From Micromonospora zamorensis (GTDB taxonomy: Bacteria > Actinomycetota > Actinomycetes > Mycobacteriales > Micromonosporaceae), in NCBI RefSeq assembly GCF_900090275.1, contig NZ_LT607755.1, forward strand, positions 1,240,001 through 1,304,000: DNA of 64,000 nucleotides. Reading direction: 5' to 3'. Below, piece after piece: positions 25,010-32,926 of this stretch. Each line of letters starts with the position of its first letter. The stretch's first letter is position 1. The notes under the pieces are model-generated. The model did not search any database. It was not told the DNA's origin and saw nothing but the letters and a program-made list of their open reading frames with translations. A program made the position numbers and the translations under genes.

Positions 25010-26155
25010 ATGTCAGGGTCGCGGTGGCGTGGCCGGGCGGCGGACGCGGGCCTGGTGCTCGGCGTCGGGCTGGTGGCCCTCGTCGGCCTGGTGGTGCAGT
25101 CGCGCGGCATCGACACCGCAGCCGAGTTGGCGGCGCTGCTGGCGGTGCTGGCCTCCTCCGGTGCGCTGTACGTCCGCCGCCGCCACCCGGTGCCGGTGGG
25201 CGTGGTGGCGTTGGTCGCCGTCGGCGCGTACGGGGCGTTGTTGCACAAGACCGGCCCGATCATGTTGGTGTTCGTCGTGGCGCTCTACACCGTTGTCGAC
25301 GAGGGCCATCTCCGGGTCGCCATCGGGCTCGGCCTCGCCTCGGTGATCGCCTTCGCCGTCGCCGACAGCGGCAACCGTTCCCCGGACACCAGGAACGGTG
25401 CGACGCTGCTGCACGCCGGCTGGCTCGTCGCGGTCATCGTCGGGGTGACCCGAAACCGCCGGGCCTACCTCGCCGAGGCGCAGGCCCGGGCGGTTGCCGC
25501 CGAGCAGAGGCTGGAGGAGGAGGCCCGGCGACGGGCCACCGAGGAGCGGTTGCGCATCGCCCGCGAGCTGCACGACGTGCTCGGCCACCATCTCTCGCTG
25601 ATCAATGTGCAGGCCAGTGCCGCGTTGCACCGACCGGACCCCGCCCGGTCCGAGCAGGCGCTCACCGCGATCAAGGAGACCAGCAAGGAGACACTGCGCG
25701 AGTTGCGGGCGACGCTGGGCGTGCTGCGGCAGGAGGGTGAGGCGCCGATCGTGCCCGCGCCGGGCCTCAACCGCCTCGACGACCTGATCACCACGGCGGG
25801 GCGTTCCGAGCTGGAGATCCGCACCGAGTTCGCGGAGATCCCGGCGCTGCCGCCGGAGGTCGACCTGGCGGTCTACCGGATCGTCCAGGAGGCACTCACC
25901 AACGTGGCCCGGCACGCGGGCGCCACCGCCGCCGTGGTCCGCGTCCGGCCCGACCGCGACGACGTGCTGGTGGAAGTGGAGGACGACGGCACCGGCGCAC
26001 CAGGCGCGCCCGGCAGTGGGATCCTCGGCATGCGCGAACGGGCCCGGGCGCTGGGCGGGTCGCTGACCACGGGCACGCGGCCGGACGGCGGCTTTCGGGT
26101 CTGCGCCCGCCTGCCGCTGCGGCCCGACCCGACGCCGGTGGGGGAGCGGGCGTGA
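25010..26155 (+). CDS. Sensor histidine kinase, NarL/DesK group
   Basis: 381 residues. Four hydrophobic helices in the first 145 residues serve as membrane sensor. A coiled coil (EAQARAVAAEQRLEEEARRRATEERL) leads to the HisKA_3 dimerisation helix ARELHDVLGHHLSLINVQASA with phospho-acceptor His188. The ATPase domain ends with [26 protein letters not shown]. It phosphorylates the response regulator encoded next, whose start overlaps its stop by 4 nt. Confidence 0.92.
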   Translation: MSGSRWRGRAADAGLVLGVGLVALVGLVVQSRGIDTAAELAALLAVLASSGALYVRRRHPVPVGVVALVAVGAYGALLHKTGPIMLVFVVALYTVVDEGHLRVAIGLGLASVIAFAVADSGNRSPDTRNGATLLHAGWLVAVIVGVTRNRRAYLAEAQARAVAAEQRLEEEARRRATEERLRIARELHDVLGHHLSLINVQASAALHRPDPARSEQALTAIKETSKETLRELRATLGVLRQEGEAPIVPAPGLNRLDDLITTAGRSELEIRTEFAEIPALPPEVDLAVYRIVQEALTNVARHAGATAAVVRVRPDRDDVLVEVEDDGTGAPGAPGSGILGMRERARALGGSLTTGTRPDGGFRVCARLPLRPDPTPVGERA

Positions 26156-26814
26156 TCCGGCTGCTGCTCGTCGACGACCAGACCCTGGTCCGCGCCGGCT
26201 TCCGCTCCATCCTGGACGGTGAGGATGGCATCGAGGTGGTCGGTGAGGCCGCCGACGGGGCGGAGGCGGTGCGACTCGCCGTGCGGCTGCGGCCGGACGT
26301 CGTCCTCATCGACATCCGGATGCCCGTGCTGGACGGCCTCGCCGCCACGGGGCAGATCGTCGCGCGGACCGATGCCCGCGTCATCATCCTGACCACGTTC
26401 GACCTGGACGAGTACGTCTACGGGGCGTTGCGAGCCGGCGCGAGCGGGTTCCTGGTCAAGGACACCGAGCCGGCGGAGCTGATCCACGCGGTGCGGGTGG
26501 TCGCCCGCGGTGACGCGCTGATCGCGCCGGCGATCACCCGTCGACTGATCGCCGAGTTCGCGGCCCGGGTCCGGCATCCGGACCCCGGGCCGCGACTGAG
26601 CGTCCTCACCGAGCGGGAGCGTGAGGTGCTGACACTGGTCGCCGCGGGCCTGTCCAACGACGAGATCGCCGCGCGACTGGTGCTGAGCCCGGCCACCGCC
26701 AAGACGCATGTCAGCCGGATCATGACCAAGGCGCAGGTGCGGGACAGAGCCCAGCTGGTGATCCTCGCCTATGAGTCGGGTCTGACCGTTCCCGGCTGGC
26801 TCACCCGATCCTGA
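26152..26814 (+). CDS. Response regulator, NarL/LuxR type
   Basis: 220 residues. The receiver domain has VDDQ at 7-10 and phospho-acceptor Asp54 in VVLIDIRMPVLDG, with Lys in FLVKDTEPAEL. The LuxR-type helix-turn-helix covers about 148-210 (LTEREREVLTLVAAGLSNDEIAARLVLSPATAKTHVSRIM). GTG start overlapping the kinase stop (GTGA). Target genes are unknown; the neighbouring ABC exporter is a candidate by position. Confidence 0.92.
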   Translation: MIRLLLVDDQTLVRAGFRSILDGEDGIEVVGEAADGAEAVRLAVRLRPDVVLIDIRMPVLDGLAATGQIVARTDARVIILTTFDLDEYVYGALRAGASGFLVKDTEPAELIHAVRVVARGDALIAPAITRRLIAEFAARVRHPDPGPRLSVLTEREREVLTLVAAGLSNDEIAARLVLSPATAKTHVSRIMTKAQVRDRAQLVILAYESGLTVPGWLTRS

Positions 26815-26821
26815 GCCACTC

Positions 26822-27256
26822 TCAGGCGGCCAGCCGGCCGGTGCGGCGGGCGCGGGCCAGCGCCAGCCCACCGAGGACCACGCCGACCAGGCCGACCGCC
26901 ACGGCCACATACGCCCCGCCCCGCCCGTTGCCGGTGCCGATGCCGCTGTCGGAGGTGGCCACCACCAGCCCTCCGAGCGCCAGACCGAGCAGGCCCGCCG
27001 CCAGGGCCAGGACGGCGCCGAGCAGCCCGGAGCCGGTGCCGAGGCGACCGGCGGGGCGGGCCAGGGCCAGCCCACCGATGACCGCACCGACCAACCCCAG
27101 CAGTACGCCCACGCTGGCGCCGAGTCGCCCGGAGCTCATGGTCATGGCGGTGGCGGCGGTCGGCTGGACGGAGGAGTGCGCGGCTGCCGGCGCGGCCAGG
27201 GCGATTGCCCCGGTAGCGCCGGCAACGGCGGCGGTGAGCAGACGACGGATCGACAT
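26822..27256 (-). CDS. Small membrane protein, DUF6223-like
   Basis: 144 residues. A signal-like N-terminus MSIRRLLTAAVAGATGAIALAAPAAAHS is followed by three glycine/leucine-rich membrane helices separated by LARP and TSDSG loops; the last loop and tail end in RARRTGRLAA. Two internal repeats (GLVGAVIGGLALARPAGR and GLVGVVLGGLALARARR) suggest duplication. Function unknown. ATG 27256 with GAAGGGAAA is preferred over an in-frame GTG at 27277. Converges on the response regulator gene with a 7-bp gap. Confidence 0.7.
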   Translation of the reverse strand: MSIRRLLTAAVAGATGAIALAAPAAAHSSVQPTAATAMTMSSGRLGASVGVLLGLVGAVIGGLALARPAGRLGTGSGLLGAVLALAAGLLGLALGGLVVATSDSGIGTGNGRGGAYVAVAVGLVGVVLGGLALARARRTGRLAA

Positions 27257-27514
27257 CACGTTTCCCTTCGGTCCCACGACGGTTACCGCCGCCAGCGTAT
27301 GAACCGAAGTGCGCGTGAGTCGTCATGCCGACGATGTCGATGCGCCTACCACTGGGGATGTACGCACACCGCCCGGCGTACCGCCGCAGTTGTCTCCCGT
27401 GATCAGCGCTGCTGGCCAAAAGCGGCCTTGACCTGCGGTTTTGTCAGATCCGAGCAGTGGCTTTCGTGGTCTGTGAGTGGTACGACTGAAGCATCCACCG
27501 ATCGGGGTGACGCA

Positions 27515-27574
27515 ATGGTCACGTCAGTGTTCGAGTTCAGCGCCCCACCACTGCGACCGGTGAGACCATCGTGA
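27515..27574 (+). CDS. Possible 19-residue leader ORF coupled to the next gene
   Basis: ATG 27515 with GGGGTGA (27504-27510) starts a 19-codon ORF (MVTSVFEFSAPPLRPVRPS) whose TGA overlaps the next gene's GTG start by 4 nt (GTGA). The arrangement suggests translational coupling. No known function. The preceding 258 bp (27257-27514) hold no gene I can support. Confidence 0.4.
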   Translation: MVTSVFEFSAPPLRPVRPS

Positions 27575-27951
27575 CGGGCCCGGAGGACACCGAGAACACG
27601 GCTGCCTACAACCGCGGTCTCGGCGCGGGACGCATCGAGCAGCGTCTGCAGGGGCACGATGAGCACCTGCGGCAGATCAACGGTTCGATTGACTCGATGA
27701 CGCGGGCGTTGCATGCCCTCACCGAGGAGTTACGTGCCAATGCCGCCGCGTTCCGCGCCACCGTTACCTCGGATCGCCGGGACGACACTGAGCGGGAGAG
27801 GATCGCCGCGGTCCGGGTCGAGGAGGCGGACATTGTCACATCCCAGCGGACGGTCCGGTGGACGGCATGGCAGCGCTGGTTCGCCGTCCTCGGCGCGATC
27901 ATCCTGGTCGTGAACTTCGGTCTGGGGCTCTACGTCGCCTTCAACGGTTGA
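27571..27951 (+). CDS. Small coiled-coil protein with C-terminal membrane anchor
   Basis: 126 residues. A polar N-terminus with QRLQGHDEHLRQINGSIDSMTRALHALTEELRANA is predicted coiled coil. A single membrane helix (WFAVLGAIILVVNFGLGLYVAFNG) closes the protein, so most of it faces the cytoplasm as a tail-anchored protein. Layout recalls phage holin-like or spanin-like accessory proteins, but no phage gene is nearby. GTG start overlaps the stop of a tiny upstream ORF; it has no strong ribosome site of its own, which favours coupling. Function unknown. Confidence 0.55.
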   Translation: MTGPEDTENTAAYNRGLGAGRIEQRLQGHDEHLRQINGSIDSMTRALHALTEELRANAAAFRATVTSDRRDDTERERIAAVRVEEADIVTSQRTVRWTAWQRWFAVLGAIILVVNFGLGLYVAFNG

Positions 27952-27983
27952 CTCGATCGGCTTTCGCCAGCAGGAACGCCGGA

Positions 27984-28748
27984 TCACCGCTGCCAGGCGT
28001 CGATGGTGCGTACGCCGTCGCGGAGGACCCGGTCCACCATGGCGGGGTCGCCGTTGGTGCCCTCCCACCCCTGGTCGTCAAAGACCGTCACCGTGGTGTC
28101 GACGCGCGCCACGGCGATCTGGCTGGACGAGCTGCCGCCGGTGCGGTCTCCGTTCAGGTTCGTCCCGGCCCACGTCCGGTCCAGCAGCAGCGCCTCGTCG
28201 CCAACGCCGGACAGGGCCCGGCTCTTCACGGTGCCGGGGCTCCCAAAGTGGTCGTAGGAGGGGCACGCCTGCACGGCGGTGCGCAGGCGCGCCATGTACG
28301 CCGAGGCGCCGTCGCCCTCGAAGGTGAAGATGGTCTGGTGGATCATCCCCTGCGGCACGTTGGTCTCCGGTTCGCCGGCCTTCTTGTAGGTGACGGTCAT
28401 CGCGGCGCTGGCGGTGACCTGTCGACCTCCGGTGCCGAACTCGTTGGCGCACAGCTTCGGCAGGGCCTCTTCGACGGGCGTCGTCCGTCGGGGGGACTTC
28501 CGCAGCTCGGTGGGCAGCTCGACGAAGGCTGACGTCGGGATGGTCGCCGGAGCGCTCGCGCTCGACGATGGCGGGTCGCTCGGGTTCGTTGCCGCCCCCG
28601 CGGTCGTCGGCGCCGCGCTCGATGGGGTCGCGTCGGGCGAGTCCTCAGCCGTGCTGCAGGCACTCGCGAGTGCGATGCTGCCGAGCAGCGGGACCAGCAC
28701 AAGCAGACTTCGCGTACGGGAGGTCGGCGGTGTCACGTGTCGGCTCAT
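27984..28748 (-). CDS. Putative secreted lipoprotein, unknown function
   Basis: 254 residues. Signal with lipobox LASAC (Cys about 31), then a long Ser/Thr/Pro/Ala-rich linker (about 32-75) typical of actinobacterial lipoproteins. The folded C-terminal part (about 80-254) contains four cysteines in total and FTFEGDGASAYMARLRTAVQACPSYDHFGSPGTVKSRALSGVGDEALLL, which recalls the extracellular PknH-like sensor fold. ATG with AGGGG 7 nt upstream. Role unknown; possibly cell envelope sensing. Confidence 0.65.
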   Translation of the reverse strand: MSRHVTPPTSRTRSLLVLVPLLGSIALASACSTAEDSPDATPSSAAPTTAGAATNPSDPPSSSASAPATIPTSAFVELPTELRKSPRRTTPVEEALPKLCANEFGTGGRQVTASAAMTVTYKKAGEPETNVPQGMIHQTIFTFEGDGASAYMARLRTAVQACPSYDHFGSPGTVKSRALSGVGDEALLLDRTWAGTNLNGDRTGGSSSSQIAVARVDTTVTVFDDQGWEGTNGDPAMVDRVLRDGVRTIDAWQR

Positions 28749-28862
28749 GGTCACCCCTTGTCTGTTCCGACGCAGTTCCCTGCGACGAGTCGTCCAAAAC
28801 GACAGTGGGCGGAGGCCGGACCGGCCCTCGGGAAACGGGGTGCCGCCACTGTGTCGGGCCGT

Positions 28863-28875
28863 TAGGCTGCCCCGC
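28863..28875 (+). promoter_or_regulatory. Leaderless promoter of the argS leader peptide
   Basis: TAGGCT at 28863-28868 lies 7 nt before ATG 28876, the same layout as at the histidine kinase and sigma factor genes. No clear -35 box. Confidence 0.5.
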
Positions 28876-28968
28876 ATGACCAGCGTGAGCGCCCACCGCA
28901 CCGGACCGTCGTGTGACGTCCTGGTCGGTGCGCGGCGACGCCAGCGATCCGTCGCCCGCCCGCGCTGA
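28876..28968 (+). CDS. Arginine-rich leader peptide upstream of argS
   Basis: 30-codon ORF (MTSVSAHRTGPSC then DVLVGARRRQRSVARPR). Seven of 30 residues are arginine, including three consecutive codons CGG CGA CGC at 28933-28941. It starts right behind a leaderless promoter, ends 122 nt before argS, and is followed by a strong hairpin. This is what a ribosome-mediated attenuation leader for an arginine-related gene should look like. No homologue could be checked. Confidence 0.5.
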   Translation: MTSVSAHRTGPSCDVLVGARRRQRSVARPR

Positions 28969-29004
28969 CCTGTTTCCTGCGACCGGCGGATCGAGCCGCC
29001 GGTC
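28945..29004 (+). promoter_or_regulatory. Candidate attenuator with competing hairpins
   Basis: Terminator-like stem GACCGGCGG (28981-28989) with CCGCCGGTC (28996-29004), 6-nt loop, no U-tract. The segment CGATCCGTC (28945-28953, inside the leader ORF just after the triple Arg codons) can pair with GGCGGATCG (28985-28993), 8 Watson-Crick pairs and one G-U, which would exclude the terminator stem. A ribosome stalled on the first of the three Arg codons leaves 28945-28953 mostly free; one that reaches the stop at 28966 covers it. Confidence 0.45.
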
Positions 29005-29090
29005 ATCCGCTGGTCGTCCTCGGTCCGCCCGCATCTCCCCCTTTCAACGACTCGCGTGACGGCGCGGGTACGAGTGAGATCGGCGTACTC

Positions 29091-30809
29091 ATGGATCTTG
29101 AAAAGCTGTTGTCCGACCGGCTGGCGCCGGCGTTCGCGGCGGTGGCCGGCGCCCCTGTCGACCCGCTCGTGCGGCGGTCTCCGCGCGCGGACTTCCAGTC
29201 CGACGCGCCGCTGGCGCTGGCCCGGCGGCTCGGCCGCCCGCCGCGCGACATCGCCGCCGCGGTGCTGGAGCACGCGGTGCTCGACGACGTCTGCGTGTCG
29301 GCGGAGGTGTCCGGGCCGGGTTTCCTCAACCTCACCATCGCCGACCGGGCACTGGCCGACCTGGTCGCCGGGCTGGCAGCCGACGCCCGGCTCGGCGTGC
29401 CGCTGGCGGCAGCACCGCAGACCGTGGTGGTCGACTATTCGGCGCCGAACGTGGCGAAGGAGATGCACGTCGGGCATCTGCGCTCGACCGTCATCGGCGA
29501 CGCGGCGGTGCGGCTGCTGGACTGGCTCGGGCACCGGGTGGTGCGGGTCAACCACCTGGGTGACTGGGGGACACCGTTCGGGATGCTGATCGCGCACCTC
29601 GCCGACCTCGGTGAAGCCGAAGCGGCGCACGAGTTGTCGATGGGCGACCTGGACGGCTTCTACCGGGCGGCGCGGGTGAAGTTCGACGCCGACGAGGCGT
29701 TCCGGGAACGGTCGCGGCTGCGGGTGGTCGCGTTGCAGGGCGGCGACGAGCGGACGCTGCGGTTGTGGCGGCTGCTGGTGGAGCAGTCCGAGCGGTACTT
29801 CCTGACCGTGTACGACCTGCTCGACGTGACGTTGTCCGAGGACGATTTTCGGGGCGAGAGCGCCTACAACGACCTGCTTCCGGGCATCGTCGACGACCTG
29901 GACCGGTTGGGGCTGCTGGTTTCCAGCGGCGGGGCCGACTGCGTCTTCCCACCCGGGTTCACCGGGCGGGACGGCGAAGCGTTGCCGCTGATCGTGCGTA
30001 AGAGCGACGGTGGGTACGGCTATCCGGCCACCGACCTTGCCGCGCTGCGGCAGCGCACCGGTGAGCTGGGAGCGACCCGGTTGTTGTACGTGGTCGGGTT
30101 ACCGCAGCGGCAGCACTTCGCGATGGTGTTCGCCGTCGCCCAGGCGGCCGGTTGGCTGTGCCCGCCGGTCCGGGCCGAGCATCTGGGCTTCGGGTCGATC
30201 CTCGGCGCCGACGGGCGGATGCTGCGCAGCCGGACCGGCGAGTCGGTGAAGCTGGTCGGGCTGCTGGAGGAGGCGGTCACCCGCGCCACCGACCTGGCCC
30301 GGAGCAGGAACCCGGACCTGGACGCCGAGGCCGCCGCCGAGATCGGGCGGGCCGTCGGTATCGGCGCCGTCAAGTACGCCGACCTGTCCACCGATCGGAG
30401 GAAGGACTACGTGCTGGACTGGGAGCGGATGCTCTCCCTGGACGGCAACACCGCGCCCTACCTCCAGTACGCGTACGCCCGTATCCGGTCGGTGTTCCGG
30501 CGTGCCGGCACGGAGGCGCGGAGGGACGCCCCCATCGTGCTCGCGCAACCGGCGGAGCGGGCGCTGACTGTCGAGTTGCTCGGCTTCGGCGCGGTGGTCA
30601 CCGAGGTGGAGCGGAGCCTCGACCTCCACCAGCTCGCCGGTTACCTGCATCGGCTCGCGACCGCGTTCAACGCGTTCTACGAGCGCTGCCCGGTGTTGCG
30701 CGCGCCGGACGAGCTGCGGGAGAGTCGGCTGCTGCTGGCCGAGCTGACGGCCCGGACCCTGCGGCAGGGGCTGCACCTGCTCGGCATCCGCACCCTGGAG
30801 CGGATGTGA
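29091..30809 (+). CDS. argS: Arginyl-tRNA synthetase
   Basis: 572 residues, class Ia synthetase that charges tRNA-Arg in the cytoplasm. The signature VDYSAPNVAKEMHVGHLRSTVIGD contains the HIGH-equivalent HVGH at 126-129. The KMSKS-type loop is degenerate (RMLRSRTGESVKL), as in most bacterial ArgRS. The all-helical anticodon-binding domain covers about 450-572, with YLQYAYARIRSVFRR. Length matches the family. Expression is probably tuned by the arginine-rich leader and hairpin upstream. Confidence 0.95.
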   Translation: MDLEKLLSDRLAPAFAAVAGAPVDPLVRRSPRADFQSDAPLALARRLGRPPRDIAAAVLEHAVLDDVCVSAEVSGPGFLNLTIADRALADLVAGLAADARLGVPLAAAPQTVVVDYSAPNVAKEMHVGHLRSTVIGDAAVRLLDWLGHRVVRVNHLGDWGTPFGMLIAHLADLGEAEAAHELSMGDLDGFYRAARVKFDADEAFRERSRLRVVALQGGDERTLRLWRLLVEQSERYFLTVYDLLDVTLSEDDFRGESAYNDLLPGIVDDLDRLGLLVSSGGADCVFPPGFTGRDGEALPLIVRKSDGGYGYPATDLAALRQRTGELGATRLLYVVGLPQRQHFAMVFAVAQAAGWLCPPVRAEHLGFGSILGADGRMLRSRTGESVKLVGLLEEAVTRATDLARSRNPDLDAEAAAEIGRAVGIGAVKYADLSTDRRKDYVLDWERMLSLDGNTAPYLQYAYARIRSVFRRAGTEARRDAPIVLAQPAERALTVELLGFGAVVTEVERSLDLHQLAGYLHRLATAFNAFYERCPVLRAPDELRESRLLLAELTARTLRQGLHLLGIRTLERM

Positions 30810-30825
30810 CGGGGCAGCCGCCGGG

Positions 30826-31197
30826 TCAGCGGGCCTTCTTCGTGGCCCGCTTTCGAGGCGGCGTCAGCAGATCGGCGATCTGCGCGATCGCGGCGGGCAC
30901 CAGGCGGTAATACGCCCAGACCCCGCGCTTGTCCCGCTCGAGTAGGCCCGCCTCGGTGAGGATCCGCAGGTGATGACTCACGGTCGGCTGGGAGAGGTTG
31001 AGCGCCGCGGTGAGGTCGCTGACGGACGCTTCACCCTCCGGGGCGGACTGGATCAGGCTGAGCAGCCGGAGGCGCGCCGGGTCGGCGAAGGCCTTCAGCA
31101 CCCCCGCAAGCCGCTCGGCATCGGCCCGCTTGATCGGGTCGCCGGTGAGCGGCGAGATCGCAGGCATGGCAGTTTTCGCAGTTCCCACGCCTGCCAT
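30826..31197 (-). CDS. ArsR-family transcriptional regulator
   Basis: 123 residues. Winged helix LAGVLKAFADPARLRLLSLIQSAPEGEASVSDLTAALNLSQPTVSHHLRILTEAGLLERDKRGVWAYYRLVP is textbook ArsR/SmtB. The ELCVCDL metal motif is absent (SVSDLTAA), so metal sensing by alpha3 Cys is unlikely. ATG 31197 gives 123 residues; an internal ATG at residue 11 is possible. ATGGCAG and CTGCCAT, 18 nt apart around the start region, form an inverted repeat that could be its own operator. No target gene is adjacent. Confidence 0.85.
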   Translation of the reverse strand: MAGVGTAKTAMPAISPLTGDPIKRADAERLAGVLKAFADPARLRLLSLIQSAPEGEASVSDLTAALNLSQPTVSHHLRILTEAGLLERDKRGVWAYYRLVPAAIAQIADLLTPPRKRATKKAR

Positions 31198-31314
31198 AGT
31201 GACACCAACACCATCAATAAGCCGGTAGAACCGGCACCAGTCCTCCGATGGCGTCCGGATGGCCGCCCGGTACGTCCGAACGTGAGTCGAACCTCGACGT
31301 CCGTGGTGACGTAC

Positions 31315-31350
31315 GGGCCGTGTGGGGCTCCGCCGCGCCCCACACGGCCC
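31315..31350 (-). terminator. Terminator downstream of the GH10 xylanase gene
   Basis: 14-bp perfect arms GGGCCGTGTGGGGC (31315-31328) and GCCCCACACGGCCC (31337-31350) with an 8-nt loop, 42 bp after the xylanase stop. It also insulates the arsR gene, which starts at 31197. Confidence 0.65.
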
Positions 31351-31391
31351 TACGCCGGCATACGTGCCGTCGGATCAGCCGGGCCCGCGGG

Positions 31392-32585
31392 TCAGCGGCG
31401 GGGCCTGGGCGTGATGCGCGGCAGGACGTACGGCGGTCCAGCGAGGATCAGGTCCGACTTCAGCTCCTGGTACGCCCGCTTGGGTTGGTAGTTCTCGTCG
31501 TAGATCGTGGCCAGGCCCTCCGGCGGGTCGTCGAACCAGTCCGGCACCCAGGAGTACCTGTCGCTGAAACCCCAGACCGTGTACGACAGGCAGCTGCGCA
31601 CCGCGAGGCACGCCTTCATCAGCACGCTGAAGTTGGCGGCCGACGCCTGGAGCCGAGGGTTGATCTCCTCCGAGTTGCCGGCCTGGACACCTGCCGTCAT
31701 CTGACTGCGGACGTCGACCTCGGTGAAGGCGGTGGCGACGCCGAGCCCGCTGAACTTCTTCAGCGCGGCGGTCACCTGAAGGGTGTCGAAGTTGCCGTAC
31801 TGCGTGCCCAGGTGGCCCTGGGAGCCGACGCCGTCGATCGGGACACCCTGTGCGCGCAGCCCCTTGGTCATGTCGTAGACGAACTGGGTCTTGTCGTCCG
31901 CCGGGTTGCCGGAGCCGAACGCCTCGATGTTGTAGTCGTTGTAGAACAGCAGGGCCTTCGGGTCGGCGGCCCGCGCCCAGCGGAACGAGTCGGCGATGTA
32001 GCCGGGCCCGAGGTTCTGCGCCCAGAATCCCTTGTAGTGCAGGGTCGACGGGGTGTCCCACGGGTCGCTGACCGCCTCGTTGACCACGTCCCACTGCCAG
32101 ATCTTGCCCTTGTAACGGTTGACGACGGTGGTGATGTGCTTGCGCAGAATCTCGCGCAGCTCCTGCTTGCTGATGGAGCCGTCGGCGACACCGGCGGTCA
32201 GCCAGGCGGGCAGTTGGTTGTGCCAGACCAGCACGTGGCCGCGCACGCTCTGCCGGTTGCGCTTGGCGAACTCGACCAGCTGGTCGGCCGCCGCCCAGTT
32301 GTAGGTGCCGCGGGTGGGCTCCAGGACCTCCCACTTCATCACGTTCTCGGCGGTGACCGAGGTGAACTCGGAGGAGGCCAGCGCGCGGTACTGCGGGTCA
32401 CCGGCGTCGTTGAGGGCATCCATGTTGACCGCGGTGCCGACGTGGAGGCCGTGGCGCAGACCGAGGGCGCCGAGGCTCTGCGCCGTGGGGTCGTAGGGCC
32501 GGCTCGCGGTGGCCGGCACCGTGTTCAACGCCGCGACGGTCGCGACGGCGACCACGGCGACGGTCGTCCACTGTCTCAGCTTCAT
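31392..32585 (-). CDS. Secreted endo-1,4-beta-xylanase (GH10)
   Basis: 397 residues, single catalytic domain without a binding module. Signal peptide about 1-28 (ending ATAS). The GH10 barrel carries the acid/base Glu170 in WQWDVVNEAVSD and the nucleophile Glu289 in ATAFTEVDVRS, with WHNQLPAWL in the substrate cleft. It hydrolyses the xylan backbone outside the cell. ATG 32585 has AAGGAAGG 5 nt upstream; an in-frame ATG 14 codons up lacks this. The C-terminal VLPRITPRPRR tail is extra to the fold. Palindromes upstream suggest xylan-specific repression. Confidence 0.95.
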   Translation of the reverse strand: MKLRQWTTVAVVAVATVAALNTVPATASRPYDPTAQSLGALGLRHGLHVGTAVNMDALNDAGDPQYRALASSEFTSVTAENVMKWEVLEPTRGTYNWAAADQLVEFAKRNRQSVRGHVLVWHNQLPAWLTAGVADGSISKQELREILRKHITTVVNRYKGKIWQWDVVNEAVSDPWDTPSTLHYKGFWAQNLGPGYIADSFRWARAADPKALLFYNDYNIEAFGSGNPADDKTQFVYDMTKGLRAQGVPIDGVGSQGHLGTQYGNFDTLQVTAALKKFSGLGVATAFTEVDVRSQMTAGVQAGNSEEINPRLQASAANFSVLMKACLAVRSCLSYTVWGFSDRYSWVPDWFDDPPEGLATIYDENYQPKRAYQELKSDLILAGPPYVLPRITPRPRR

Positions 32586-32926
32586 GTGCCTTCCTTTCCA
32601 GACCCTTGATCGACAAGTGTCGATCAAGAAGGTGCGGGTCCGGTGTGGGCGGGTGGGGAGCGGGGTTCGGAATCGAGCGCCCTGGTCCGGGCGAGGGGCC
32701 GGTAGTTCCGGCCGGTGACCGGAAACCTGCTCGAAACGTTAAGGCCGTCTATGTCCGGGCGTCAACGCTGAAAACTTCCGGAAATTCGTCATATGACCTG
32801 CGCGGGGTTGCTTGACGGCCTCGCGAAACTTTCGGATGTCAGGGACGTGCTGCTGCCACGCAACGAGGCACCGTCGACCGGGTGGCCGACGATGCCTGGT
32901 GGCGTTACGGAAGTTGAGGGGCGCAG
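32586..32926 (-). promoter_or_regulatory. Upstream region of the xylanase with CGAAA-type palindromes
   Basis: 341 bp without genes. CGAAACTTTCG at 32824-32834 is a perfect palindrome with one central base. Related words are CGAAACGTTAAG from 32732 and GGAAATTCG at 32780-32788 next to TTCCGGAA. Repeats of the CGAA-N-TTCG type have been described at xylan genes of Streptomyces (BxlR) and would suit a repressor site here. Confidence 0.45.

Larger units (their letters stand above)
28749..29090 (+). other. Upstream region of argS
   Basis: 342 bp between the divergent lipoprotein and argS. Besides the leaderless promoter, leader ORF and hairpin listed separately, I see no other gene. The argS start has no strong ribosome site (GTGAG about 12 nt upstream). 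Confidence 0.5.

Noticed and set aside
28981..29090. tRNA gene upstream of argS
   Set aside because: The hairpin at 28981-29004 is not part of a cloverleaf; no acceptor stem or T-loop sequence follows.
31248..32609. 453-codon open frame on the plus strand
   Set aside because: Antisense to the GH10 xylanase; composition of a shadow frame and no ribosome site.
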